From positions 372,001 through 436,000 of the forward strand of contig NZ_KB899544.1 in the NCBI RefSeq assembly GCF_000378345.1: a stretch of DNA of 64,000 nucleotides, given 5' to 3'. The translations under genes were made by a program, and so were the position numbers. Source of the DNA: Hirschia maritima DSM 19733 (GTDB lineage: Bacteria > Pseudomonadota > Alphaproteobacteria > Caulobacterales > Hyphomonadaceae). The notes beneath the pieces were generated by a model, which saw only the letters and a list, made by a program, of their open reading frames with translations, was not told the origin of the DNA and made no database searches. Shown piece after piece: positions 7,861 through 16,800 of the stretch (positions within the stretch are counted from its first letter, which is position 1; the number at the start of each line of letters is the position of its first letter).

Positions 7861-7986
7861 TTGCCGAGCAAGGAAGTAGGCAAAATTTACCTATAGGCAA
7901 AAAGTGTAAAAACATTGAAAAAACGGTATTTATACTTTTTTTACGCTTAGACCAAAAAACATATAAAGATCAACAGGTTTTGCCGA
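7861..7986 (+). promoter_or_regulatory. Candidate activator sites upstream of flagellin 4
   Basis: TTGCC-N13-GGCAA (7861-7883) and the 13-mer CAGGTTTTGCCGA (7974-7986) are both shared with the flagellin 2 upstream region. The palindrome lies about 120 bases before the sigma-54 site, as for flagellin 2. The rest of 7724-8003 is AT-rich without a gene. Confidence 0.45.
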
Positions 7987-8003
7987 TTTGTTAACCTTAA
8001 ATC

Positions 8004-8018
8004 CGGCATCGATCTTGC
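8004..8018 (+). promoter_or_regulatory. Sigma-54 promoter of flagellin 4
   Basis: CGGCATC-N4-TTGC; GG at 8005 and GC at 8017 are 12 bases apart. The predicted start is near 8030, immediately before the leader hairpins. Confidence 0.78.
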
Positions 8019-8030
8019 GACGTACTGTGT

Positions 8031-8091
8031 AGGCAAAACGCCTCCAGATTAAAATGATCTGGTTTTCATTAATATTTGCCCAAACGGCAAA
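8031..8091 (+). promoter_or_regulatory. Three tandem pentaloop hairpins in flagellin 4 leader
   Basis: AGGC-AAAAC-GCCT (8031-8043), CCAGATT-AAAAT-GATCTGG (8044-8062, one T-G pair) and TTTGCC-CAAAC-GGCAAA (8075-8091). Stem sequences differ completely from the other leaders, but the A-rich five-base loops are kept. Confidence 0.75.
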
Positions 8092-8113
8092 ACAGAAAAA
8101 AAGGTACGTCAAA

Positions 8114-8938
8114 ATGACGAGCGTAAACACAAACCACGGTGCAATGGTTGCACTTCAGCAGTTGAACAACACTTCTTCTCAGCTTCAACAAACTCAATCC
8201 CGCATTAACACGGGTTTGGAAGTTGCAAGTGCAAAAGACAACGGTGCTGTATTCGCGATTGCTCAAGGCATGCGCGCTGATGTGGCTTCATATGAAGTTG
8301 TTCAGCAATCTCTAGACCGTGTTGGTTCAACAGTGGACACAGCTATCGCTGCTGGTGAAGCAGTTTCTGATCTTCTTGTTGAAATGAAAGAAAAAGCACT
8401 TGGTGCTAAAGATGAAACTCTGACAACTGAGCAGCGTGCTGCTTATGACGAAGACTTCAAAGCGCTTCGTGATCAGATTTCTACAATTGTCGACAACGCT
8501 GAATTCAACGGTGCAAACCTTCTTGAAAACGGTGCAGACGATATCACTGCTTTGGCAAACACTGACGGTTCAAGCACAATCACTGTTGCTTCTGAAGATC
8601 TATCTCTAACAGGTTCAACTATCACTTTGACACCTGCTTCAGACATCGACACTGTGACTAAAGCTGGAAACGTGATCACAGCTCTTGAAACATCAATTGA
8701 CAATGTGAACGCTGCTTTGGCTCGTTTGGGTACTGGTTCTAAGTCTCTAGAAACACACTCAAACTTCGTAACAAAGCTATCTGATGCAATGGAAACTGGT
8801 ATCGGTAACTTGGTTGACGCTGACCTTGCTAAAGAATCTGCGAAGCTTCAGTCTTTACAAACTAAGCAACAGCTTGGTGTACAGGCTCTATCTATCGCGA
8901 ATTCTTCTTCAGGATTGGCTCTATCATTCTTTAGATAA
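8114..8938 (+). CDS. Flagellin 4
   Basis: A 274-residue flagellin opening MTSVNTNHGAMVALQQLNNT and ending IANSSSGLALSFFR. The ATG at 8114 is chosen because it aligns with flagellins 2 and 3 and follows AAGGTACGTCAAA; an in-frame ATG at 8054 would start inside the hairpin leader. It has its own sigma-54 promoter and the longest leader of the set. The protein is nearly the same as flagellin 3 apart from N-terminal changes (SSQLQQTQ, VSDLLVEMK) and the C-terminal IANSSSG. Cytoplasmic synthesis, type III export and filament assembly are expected. Confidence 0.95.
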   Translation: MTSVNTNHGAMVALQQLNNTSSQLQQTQSRINTGLEVASAKDNGAVFAIAQGMRADVASYEVVQQSLDRVGSTVDTAIAAGEAVSDLLVEMKEKALGAKDETLTTEQRAAYDEDFKALRDQISTIVDNAEFNGANLLENGADDITALANTDGSSTITVASEDLSLTGSTITLTPASDIDTVTKAGNVITALETSIDNVNAALARLGTGSKSLETHSNFVTKLSDAMETGIGNLVDADLAKESAKLQSLQTKQQLGVQALSIANSSSGLALSFFR

Positions 8939-8951
8939 GATCTTGGTCCTT

Positions 8952-8980
8952 CTCCTCGACCTATCAAATAGGTCGGGGAG
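8952..8980 (+). terminator. Hairpin after flagellin 4
   Basis: A 13-bp stem with a 3-nt loop (CTCCTCGACCTAT, loop CAA, ATAGGTCGGGGAG; one T-G pair). No T-run follows, so it may act as a stabiliser or partial terminator before the flaG-like gene. Confidence 0.6.
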
Positions 8981-9030
8981 GGTGATCAAAAAAATGAGCC
9001 TGCTTTTATTTAAAGCGGTAGGAGATGAAA

Positions 9031-9381
9031 ATGGGAACGGAGTTAACACCGGTCCCGGCGACTTCATCAAAATTGGATGTAGTACGTCCGGATCGCGTAT
9101 CATTAGATACACCACAAGATGATCAAAAAACGGTCAATCAAGCCATTGAAGCACGACGTAAGCAATTTGTTGAAGAAATTGCCCGTCAACATGGTCTTGA
9201 GAAGGGTAAACTAGTTATTGAGAAGGATTCTGAGACTGGGCGCTATGTGCATAGCCTTATTGATCCTGAAAGTGGCGAAGTTATCCGGCAATGGCCAGAT
9301 GTTGATTGGTTGAAGTTTGCAAAAGAATCCAATGCGGGTTCGAGTGCAACTCAAGGGCTTTGGCTCGATCAAAAAATATAA
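9031..9381 (+). CDS. flaG: FlaG-family protein
   Basis: A 116-residue protein with the FlaG signature near the C-terminus, YVHSLIDPESGEVIRQWP, which resembles the FlaG consensus of a 'V-D-x-E-T-x-E-V-I-R-Q-I-P' strand pair. The N-terminal third is polar and probably disordered (TELTPVPATSSKLDV). FlaG proteins affect filament length in several bacteria but their mechanism is poorly known. The ATG at 9031 is preferred over 9025 because TAGGAG (9019-9024) is then 6 bases away rather than adjacent. It lies between two flagellin genes, which supports a flagellar role. Confidence 0.8.
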   Translation: MGTELTPVPATSSKLDVVRPDRVSLDTPQDDQKTVNQAIEARRKQFVEEIARQHGLEKGKLVIEKDSETGRYVHSLIDPESGEVIRQWPDVDWLKFAKESNAGSSATQGLWLDQKI

Positions 9382-9482
9382 TTTCCATAAAATTTGAAAA
9401 AAACTTTGTAGTTTTTCTCGAATGCGAAGGAAGTATTAACGAAAACCGTTCAATTCTGCTCTTAACGAAAAACTCGGGACGA

Positions 9483-9494
9483 CCCGGTAGACCA
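9483..9494 (+). promoter_or_regulatory. Short hairpin in flagellin 5 leader
   Basis: A CGGG/CCCG stem with a 4-nt loop lies upstream of the start. It lacks the A-rich five-base loop of the other leaders, and no -24/-12 promoter is visible in the preceding 150 bases. Confidence 0.35.
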
Positions 9495-9510
9495 CGTTTG
9501 GAGACAGATT

Positions 9511-10344
9511 ATGGTAAACGGCGTAAACAATAACGCTCAGTCTCTTGCTGCGTTGCAAAACTTGAATGCAACAAACAAGAGTCTAGAAGAAACAACAGAT
9601 CGCATTAGTTCAGGTCTGAAGGTAGCAGATGCAAAAGACAATGCTGCCATATTTTCTGTTGCGCAAAGTTTGCGTGGGGAACACGCTGCTTACGATGTTA
9701 TCCAGGTAAGTCTGGATCGTTCCAAATCGGTAAGTGATGTTGCGATTGCTGCAGGTGAGACAGCGTCCGACATTCTTATTCAACTAAGAGATAAAGCACT
9801 ATCTGCAACAAAAGATATTGATGCAAGTTCACGTGCTGCATTCCAAGAAGATTTCAACTCGCTTCTGGTCCAATTTGAAAAAATTGTTGGTTCAGCTGAG
9901 TTTGACGGAGTAAACCTTCTCGATAATTCAAATCCAGGGGGATTAGAATTTATTGCTGATGCCTCCGCTTCAACGACATTGAGATTGGACGCTGAAGACT
10001 TTTCTTTCGGCGGACCCAACATTATTATTGATCCGGCGACGCATGATTTAAGTGATCCGGTGAACGCGACAGCAGCTCTTGATGCGATTAAGTCGAGTAT
10101 TACCAATGTGAATGGCGCTTTGGCGCGTTTAGGTGGATCTTCTCAGAAAATTGATAACCACGCGAATTTTGTCACGCGTCTGCAAGATGTGATTACTGAA
10201 GGCGTGGGTGAATTAGTGGATGCAGATCTGGGTAAAGAGAGTGCGATCCTCCAATCATTGCAAGTGAAGCAACAGCTTGGAGTTCAGGCTATGTCTATTG
10301 CAAATCAGGCACCTCAAGCAATTCTTTCACTATTTCAAAACTAA
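9511..10344 (+). CDS. Flagellin 5 (divergent)
   Basis: A 277-residue flagellin that keeps the terminal D0/D1 pattern (NNAQSLAALQNLNATNKSLE; GELVDADLGKESAILQSLQV; QAMSIANQAPQAILSLFQN) but differs clearly from flagellins 1-4. It has charged substitutions in the N-terminal coil (LRGEHAAYDVIQ) and a different central loop (NSNPGGLEFIADASASTTLR). By analogy with the multi-flagellin Caulobacter filament it may be a minor, hook-proximal subunit; this is inference. It follows the flaG-like gene by 129 bases and has its own weak leader rather than the shared hairpin leader, so its control is probably different. A strong terminator follows. Confidence 0.92.
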   Translation: MVNGVNNNAQSLAALQNLNATNKSLEETTDRISSGLKVADAKDNAAIFSVAQSLRGEHAAYDVIQVSLDRSKSVSDVAIAAGETASDILIQLRDKALSATKDIDASSRAAFQEDFNSLLVQFEKIVGSAEFDGVNLLDNSNPGGLEFIADASASTTLRLDAEDFSFGGPNIIIDPATHDLSDPVNATAALDAIKSSITNVNGALARLGGSSQKIDNHANFVTRLQDVITEGVGELVDADLGKESAILQSLQVKQQLGVQAMSIANQAPQAILSLFQN

Positions 10345-10410
10345 TTTGAGCTTGAATGAGTTCAACAAATTCCACGGTTAGAGGTCTGGTCTTCCCTAAT
10401 CGTGCTACTT

Positions 10411-10443
10411 AAGCCCGGGTCTTTTATAGGCTCGGGCTTTTTT
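10411..10443 (+). terminator. Intrinsic terminator after flagellin 5
   Basis: AAGCCCG (10411) and CGGGCTT (10433), followed by a T-run. It closes the flagellin cluster. Confidence 0.85.
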
Positions 10444-10495
10444 CTTAATTGAAAAAGGTCATTAGCTTGACACTTTTCTCTGTTGAAATCGTCAC

Positions 10496-10873
10496 ATGAA
10501 TTACAAAGAAGAATACCCTGAAGTAGAGATCTTGGATCCCGAAACGCCTGAAGAAGAAGCTAGGCGTTTGGCTGATGAAAAGCGCGCAAGGGGTGCGCTC
10601 GTAAAGCTATCTAAATATATAAAATATATACCATTTTCAAAGGATTTGGCCGCCGCATATTTTTGCGCTTTTGATCCTGAAACACCAGCAAAAGTGCGGG
10701 GCGTTTTGTTGGCAGCCTTGGCTTATTTTGTGGTGCCGACGGATATTGTTCCAGATTTTATTTTAGCTCTTGGCTTTTCTGATGACGCGACCGTTTTGGC
10801 GTTGGCAATGAGTTTTGTCAGCGGTCATGTCAATGATGATCATCGCAAGAAGGCTGAAGAATTTTTAAGGTAA
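10496..10873 (+). CDS. YkvA/DUF1232 membrane protein
   Basis: A 125-residue protein with the DUF1232 core: LVKLSKYIKYIPFSKDLAAAY, then VRGVLLAALAYFVVPTDIVPDFI, whose hydrophobic helix with the PxDxxPD motif defines the family, then LGFSDDATVLALAMSFVSGHV. The role of YkvA proteins is unknown. The first 35 residues are strongly acidic (EEYPEVEILDPETPEEEAR) and probably disordered. No strong Shine-Dalgarno is visible; a TTGACA (-35-like) lies 26 bases before the ATG, so the mRNA leader may be very short. It stands alone after the flagellin terminator. Confidence 0.8.
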   Translation: MNYKEEYPEVEILDPETPEEEARRLADEKRARGALVKLSKYIKYIPFSKDLAAAYFCAFDPETPAKVRGVLLAALAYFVVPTDIVPDFILALGFSDDATVLALAMSFVSGHVNDDHRKKAEEFLR

Positions 10874-11009
10874 GGTTTGAAGATAATTTTTGAAATATTT
10901 CTAAATATTCATGCTTGCTAACAATTTGTTACGAATTTTATCTGAATGTGATAAAGTATCAGTATAGTTTGGATTAAGCCCTATATTTGGATTTATTGGC
11001 AGATTTGAA

Positions 11010-11279
11010 ATGCTGTTTTCTAAGATTGAAATTAATAACATAGAGCAGATGTGGAGATCATTGGATACCGATCACCCTTGGACAGGGTGGGCTGCTCGGT
11101 CAAATAATCCTGATGAGATTTGGATTTTTCGAAGTCAGGTGAATTGGCGCAGGTTTATCTTGCGCAAGACTCAATCCGCATATATTCTACAAGATGACAC
11201 GCAAAATTGCGAAGAAGTATTCGAACAACTTGATACTTTGGCTAGCAAAGTAGGGGCAGTTCCAGCTCTGCCAAATTAG
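11010..11279 (+). CDS. Hypothetical 89-aa protein
   Basis: I do not recognise this protein. It is small and soluble, with several tryptophans (MWRSLDTDHPWTGWAARSN, IWIFRSQVNWRRFILRK), which suggests a compact alpha/beta fold in which the query strand RFILRKTQSAYILQDD is central. No signal peptide or membrane helix is visible. The preceding 136 bases are AT-rich and may hold its promoter. A GGCCGG/CCGGCC hairpin (11294-11312) follows it. It has no operon partner. Confidence 0.55.
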   Translation: MLFSKIEINNIEQMWRSLDTDHPWTGWAARSNNPDEIWIFRSQVNWRRFILRKTQSAYILQDDTQNCEEVFEQLDTLASKVGAVPALPN

Positions 11280-11293
11280 TTCTAAAGCACACA

Positions 11294-11312
11294 CAGGCCG
11301 GAATTATTCCGG
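11294..11312. terminator. Hairpin between convergent genes
   Basis: GGCCGGAA-TTA-TTCCGGCC perfect stem between the 89-aa gene and the convergent lipoprotein gene. No T-run. Confidence 0.5.
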
Positions 11313-11335
11313 CCCATACGTATTTCAATAAATGC

Positions 11336-11968
11336 TTATTTGGGATTGCAGTAATAATATAGCTGCACTTGGGTGTCGTCGAAGTTTTCTGATGATGCTA
11401 GCAAGTCTGTGTCCCCTCTGTGTGGGGCTACATCTTTAACGAGAGCTAGAACTGATTCACCTTCGGGGCTTACAAAATCCACTCTCTCAGAATTCGCAAT
11501 TGCTTTCATTGCGCGCCAGTCAGTGCTGAATACAAAATCAGTTCTGTTTTCTTTCGTGTTTCTTGCAAACATTCCCAACAGAGTCATTGCTTCACCATTT
11601 GATGTTCTTAGTGAGAATGAGGCGGCTTTTCCCGCTTTTGAATTCGACTGATTATGTAGGACGCCTGAAATAGCACCTGTATCTGTGTTGCAATTGAAAG
11701 CAAGTCCGTTGGTTTTGGAACTTGGCTTGCTAGCGTCGAGTAAAACCATATAGGGGGATTCAGGCCATAAAAGCTCGACTGCTTCCCATTTTGTGCTTGC
11801 GGAAATGTCTTTTTTAGCGGGCATGCTGCTTTTAGGATTAGTTTGCTCGGTTGCGACAAGCTCAGTGGTTTGTACGGCTGATGTATTGGTTGCGGGAGAG
11901 GAAGTGGTCCCACATGCTGTAGCAGCTAGTAGACCAGCGGACATCAATAGAGCTAGACGAAATTTCAT
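11336..11968 (-). CDS. Hypothetical lipoprotein
   Basis: A 210-residue exported protein with a lipoprotein signal peptide: MKFRLALLMSAGLLAATAC, lipobox LAATAC, then a Ser/Thr-rich linker (GTTSSPATNTSAVQTTELVA). The folded part contains WEAVELLWPESPYMVLLDASK, a buried-cysteine pattern (AFNCNTD ... YYYCNPK) and strands suggesting a beta-sandwich. No family recognised. It is probably anchored in the outer membrane, since the residue after the lipidated Cys is Gly, not Asp. It is a single gene transcribed toward the 89-aa gene. Confidence 0.65.
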   Translation of the reverse strand: MKFRLALLMSAGLLAATACGTTSSPATNTSAVQTTELVATEQTNPKSSMPAKKDISASTKWEAVELLWPESPYMVLLDASKPSSKTNGLAFNCNTDTGAISGVLHNQSNSKAGKAASFSLRTSNGEAMTLLGMFARNTKENRTDFVFSTDWRAMKAIANSERVDFVSPEGESVLALVKDVAPHRGDTDLLASSENFDDTQVQLYYYCNPK

Positions 11969-12122
11969 ATTTGCAGACCTTATTTAGAATTCCCTAGGAA
12001 CAGATATAAGTGTGATTCTAAGAAATGATGTGGCGAAATTAGGCAGATTTCTGTTTTTGTGCAGTTGGTGACTGCAAAAGCACCAGTTAAATCAGAGGAT
12101 AAGCGACTTTTCATCTTTGCTC

Positions 12123-12139
12123 TTCACTTCAGAAGTGAA
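12123..12139. promoter_or_regulatory. Perfect palindrome, possible operator
   Basis: TTCACTTC-A-GAAGTGAA is a perfect 8-bp inverted repeat with one central base, about 145 bases upstream of the isoaspartyl peptidase gene. The size suits a dimeric repressor. No cognate regulator is identified. The rest of 11969-12282 shows no gene. Confidence 0.35.
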
Positions 12140-12282
12140 CCTGTTTGCCATTTTCGAAAAATTATATCTATCCTCAGGGAAATCATGGTGGAGTTTATTG
12201 TAGATGTGGCGTTTCTGCACTTGTCACATTTATGTAAGAAAACTATTCGGGTATCGGGGAAACTTACCGAAGAAGGTGACTG

Positions 12283-13185
12283 ATGAGTAAGAGTAGTAAG
12301 GCAAAAAAATCTTCCAATAAGATTTGGGCCTTAGCACTACATGGTGGTGCAAGTACTGGTGCCTCCAAAAATGATAAACATGCCGAAAAGTTCATGGAGA
12401 ACCTTCTTAAAGAAGGTGGAAAAATGCTTGGTGAAGGTGCGAGCGCGGTTGAGACTGTTAAAGCTATGGTCACTGAGTTGGAAGCTTGCGGATTGTATCT
12501 TGCGGGAAAAGGCGCTGCTCCAAATAAGAATGGTGAGTTTGAATTGGACGCCGCAATTATGGACGGCGAGTCTAGATTAGCTGGTTCTGTTGCCGGCTTA
12601 AAAGGTTTTAAGAGCCCGGTAAATGTTGCTAACTTGGTGATGCGCGAAACACCTCATGTAATGTTGGTGGGGGATGGTGCTATTGAATTTGCCGCAAAGC
12701 AAAAGTGTAAAAAGGTGAAAAATCCTGAGGATTATTACACGCCAGTTAAATATGACCTTTTTGATCTCGACGAACGAAAAATGACTGGGACTGTCGGTGC
12801 TGTAGCTTTGGATATTGAAGGGCAGTTAGCCGCTGCAACATCTACAGGTGGTGCGCCAGATAAATTAGCTGGGCGTGTCGGAGACTGTCCTATTATTGGT
12901 TCGGGCACTTGGGCAGATGAACGTGTAGCAGTTTCTTGTACAGGTATGGGCGAGTACTTCATTCGCGCCAACGCAGCCGCTGAAGTGTCTGCTCGTATTC
13001 ATTATGAGCGCACAAGTCTTGATGTTGCAACGCGTGCCGTTATTGAAGATGTTGTGTACCTAGGTGGGCAGGGGGGATTAATCAGTATTGATAAACTTGG
13101 CCGAATCGCCATGCCGTTTGCATCCGGATCCATGTCGCGCGGTAGTATCCATTCCAATGGTGAACTCTTGGTGGCGACTATCTGA
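12283..13185 (+). CDS. Isoaspartyl peptidase/L-asparaginase (Ntn-hydrolase)
   Basis: A 300-residue member of the plant-type asparaginase family, which is made as a precursor and cleaves itself. N-terminal WALALHGGAST is the family start. The autocleavage/nucleophile motif is MTGTVGAVALD, giving Thr170 as the new N-terminal residue. STGGAPDKLAGRVGDCPIIG and GTWADERVAVSCTGMGEYFI form the substrate pocket. It hydrolyses beta-aspartyl dipeptides and asparagine in the cytoplasm. The lysine-rich first 12 residues (SKSSKAKKSSNK) are unusual. The linker before the nucleophile is rich in lysine. The stop overlaps the next start by one base, so the two genes are coupled. Confidence 0.88.
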   Translation: MSKSSKAKKSSNKIWALALHGGASTGASKNDKHAEKFMENLLKEGGKMLGEGASAVETVKAMVTELEACGLYLAGKGAAPNKNGEFELDAAIMDGESRLAGSVAGLKGFKSPVNVANLVMRETPHVMLVGDGAIEFAAKQKCKKVKNPEDYYTPVKYDLFDLDERKMTGTVGAVALDIEGQLAAATSTGGAPDKLAGRVGDCPIIGSGTWADERVAVSCTGMGEYFIRANAAAEVSARIHYERTSLDVATRAVIEDVVYLGGQGGLISIDKLGRIAMPFASGSMSRGSIHSNGELLVATI

Positions 13186-13682
13186 TGAGGGGTTATTTTG
13201 GAATTGGTGCGGAAGGCATTTCCAAGCCTATGAATATGGGCGCTTTAATGCGCACTGCTCATGCCTTTGGGGCTAGTTTTTTTTATTCCGTAAATGCTGA
13301 TCATCGCGTACGGAATACCAATTGGTCGGATACTTCCAAGTCTTATAAAAACATACCTTATTATAACTGGGATTCCATTGATGAAATGGAACTCCCAAAG
13401 GGGTGCCACTTGGTCGGCATTGAATTGACTGATGATGCTATTGAATTGCCTGAGTTTAAACACCCCCGTGCGGCGGCTTATGTTTTAGGTCCCGAAAAAG
13501 GGAGCCTTAGTCCGGCCATGGTTGAGAAGTGCAAACACGTTGTGAAAATACCGACCAAATTCTGTATTAATGTGTCACTTGCAGGCGCATTGGTGATGTA
13601 TGATCGTGTGCTTAGCATGTCTGCATATGAAAACCGCCCGATAATGCCCGGTGGCCCCAAAAAAGATGCTCTGTCTAAATAA
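13185..13682 (+). CDS. SPOUT-family RNA methyltransferase (TrmH-like)
   Basis: A 165-residue protein with SPOUT (SpoU) motifs: motif 1 ISKPMNMGALMRTAHAFGAS, where N18 and R23 are usual catalytic/structural positions; motif 2 AAAYVLGPEKGSLS; and motif 3 IPTKFCINVSLAGALVMYDR. These enzymes form a trefoil knot, bind S-adenosylmethionine and methylate tRNA or rRNA ribose; the target cannot be read here. It is shorter than full TrmH/RlmB and lacks an extra RNA-binding domain. The start ATG overlaps the upstream stop (TGATG), so expression depends on the asparaginase gene. Confidence 0.85.
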   Translation: MRGYFGIGAEGISKPMNMGALMRTAHAFGASFFYSVNADHRVRNTNWSDTSKSYKNIPYYNWDSIDEMELPKGCHLVGIELTDDAIELPEFKHPRAAAYVLGPEKGSLSPAMVEKCKHVVKIPTKFCINVSLAGALVMYDRVLSMSAYENRPIMPGGPKKDALSK

Positions 13683-13847
13683 TATCGTCAAATAAGACGT
13701 AAATCTCCTTGAATTTGGCGCCATTGGCTGAGTTTAATTGCTGTGTGACTATCTCAATCAAGTAATTCGGTCATTTCCAAGAAGTGTGGTGGCCAAATTA
13801 CACGACGCGCTTTAAAGTTAATCTTAGGCGGGTGGATGGAGAGAATT

Positions 13848-16800
13848 ATGCGGACTCAGGCATTAAATGGTCTTCGCTATGCAGCAATGGCTGCTACAAT
13901 GTGTTTGGCAGCAGCATGTGGAGATCCAAATTCCACACCTTCAGAAAATGCTCAAAGTAATCGAGATGTTACTGAGGGACCTGAATTGGAAGTTCGGGCT
14001 GAAAAAGCAAAGCGCGCTTCTTCTGAAAAGTCAAAAGATTTCAAATTTGTACGATATTCGGCGAACACGCAGGGCGATGCGCCGATAGCTTGTTTGGAAT
14101 TCTCTCATTCCCTGCAATCAAAAACAGATTATTCAGCATATGTGGAGCCTGTTGGAGATTTGTCTGTTGCGCTTGACGTTGATGGTTCGAGTCTTTGTGT
14201 TGGCGGGTTAAGTTTTGCAGCCTCAAGCGAGTTGATTCTGAAAGCAGGATTACCAGGGGCAGGTAAGGGACGTGAACTAGAGAAAGACGAAAAAATCACC
14301 ATCGATTTTGGGGACCGTCCTAGCTATGTCGGATTTAAAGGCGACGGTGTTATCTTGCCTCGTATCGATGCCGATGGTTTGGCCATTGAATCTGTAAATG
14401 TTGAAACGCTCAAAGTGAATGTGTCACGCATCACTGATAGAGCTTTGGTTTTTAAGAATATTTCCAATGGATTCTCGGTAGGGCGCGGTGAGTATAGCTG
14501 GCAAGGAGGGCAGGATGATCCTTCTGATGTGTCTGAAAAGTTATGGACAGGTGAGTTAGATGTCGTCAGCAAAGGCAATGAGGCAGTAACGACAGTTTTC
14601 TCCTTGGCAAGTGCGGTGGAACGCCTACAACCTGGTGCTTACTATATTGAGATTGAAGAAGTTCCTGAGGGATCACTTGAAATTGGACGTCCTGCTAGAG
14701 CAGCGAGATGGTTGATTGTAACTGACTTGGCCTTAACGGCCTATCAGAGTGAGCAGGGCCTGCAGGTGACTGCACGTTCAATTGATTCAGCAAAAATTGC
14801 ACGTGATGTTAGATTGGATCTTGTTGCACGTAGTAATGAAATACTGAAATCACAGAAAACAGATTTACTTGGACGCGTTGAATTTGCTGGCCCTCTTTTA
14901 AGAGGGAATGGCCCTCAACAGCCTCGTCTTGTGATGGCGTATGATCAAAATGGTGATTTCGCAGTTTTGGATCTTGATCGTGCGGCTGTAGATTTATCCA
15001 GATATCCTGTCAGTGGTCGAGCAGTTCAAGAAGGTATGGATGCGTTTATCTATACAGATCGTGGAATTTACCGCCCTGGAGAAATCGTTCGTATTAATGC
15101 TCTTGTTAGGGACCTGACGACCAAATCTGTTTCCGATGTGGACGGCTTTTTGCGGCTCTATGCGCCCAATGGTGTTGAAAGTGCTAATTGGCGTTTTGAA
15201 GGTGGGCTAGAAGCCGGTGCGTTGGAGCGGATGCATGAGTTGCCTAAGGCAGCAGCACGCGGAATGTGGCGTCTGGATTTAGATCTTGATGGCCAAGGCG
15301 TAGTAGGTAGTTCACGTATTTCTGTGGAAGATTTTGTTCCGCAACGCATTGAGTTGAAATTAGGTGCTGAGGATGAAAGTCCCATTGGCAAAGGGGAAGT
15401 ACGTGCGGTAAATGCGGCGGTGCGCTTTTTATATGGTGCACCAGGTGCTGGTTTGAATGTTGAAGGCCGAACACGCGTTGAAATTGACTCTAAACCGTTC
15501 AAAGAGTTCATCGGGTATTCGTTTGGTAAACATGACGAGCAATTTCGACAACGTGAATTTGATTTAGACGATGTAACGGCGGATGGTGCCGGAAATGCCA
15601 TCATGAGACTGGATATCAACAAAGAGACCATTTCCAGTAGTCAGCCTTTGCGTTTGCGTACGGTTATTAGCGCTATGGAACCGGGTGGTCGCGCCGTGCG
15701 AGATGATGTGAGGCTGCCATACCGGCCCAACGAAGTATATTTAGGTGTGAAACCTGAATTTGATGGGAGCGCCGCGCAAGATGAAGCCGCGCGTTTGAAA
15801 GTGGTCGCTATCCAAGCTGATGGAAAGCAAATATCAGGCAATGTTAATTGGAGCTTGGTGCGTATCGATTGGGATTATGATTGGTATCGCAGCGGTGGAG
15901 GAGCATGGAAGTGGCGTCGCACCCGTCACGTCATACCTGTTCAAGAGGGTAGCCTAGAGCTGTCTGATACTGACGAAAATGTATTAGTTACGCGAACTCT
16001 TGATTGGGGAGATTATGAGCTTGTTCTAACCGAAGAGGCATCCGGTGCAACTGCCAGTTACGGCTTTTGGGCTGGTTGGGGTGGAGGTCCACAAGAAGGT
16101 GTAGAAGCACCAGATCGCGTCCGTATTTCTGCGCCTGTGGATCCGGTCGAAATTGGCAAAAAAGCGAGCTACACAATTTTGCCTCCTTATGCTGGTGAAG
16201 CTGAAATCGTGGTTGCAAATGATACAATCATTGAAACTCGCACTCTGACCATTCCTGAAAAAGGAATGAAAGTAGACTTTAACGTCACAGAAGAGTGGGG
16301 GGCAGGTGCATACATTATGGTAAGTGTGTTTACACCTCGTGATCCTGTGGCGAGACCACGCCCGCGCCGAGCTGTCGGTGTGTCTTATGCGCCAGTCGAT
16401 AAGCAATCTAAAACATTTGAGTTGGCTATTAATGTTGATGAGGTCATTAAGCCGCGTCAAACAGTGTCATTTGAACTTGAAACGTCTGGCGGTCCACGCG
16501 GGGAGAAGGTTTATGCCACTCTTGCAGCTGTAGACGAAGGTATTTTGCAGCTCACAAAATTTAACTCACCTGATCCAAAGGATCACTTTTATGCAAAGCG
16601 CCGATTGGGTGTGATGCTTAAAGATGACTATGGCAGACTGTTGGACCCTAATCAGGGGGCAGCTGCCGAAGTACGGTCCGGTGGTGACCAGATTGGCGGG
16701 GCAGGTTTGACTGTGGTGCCAACAAAATCAGTTGCGCTTTACTCCGGCATTGTGCCGATGGGGCGTGATGGAAAAGCTGAAATTGAATTGGATATTCCTG

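Noticed and set aside
8054-8113. Upstream ATG extending flagellin 4
   Set aside because: Falls in the hairpin leader; other flagellins start at the aligned downstream ATG.
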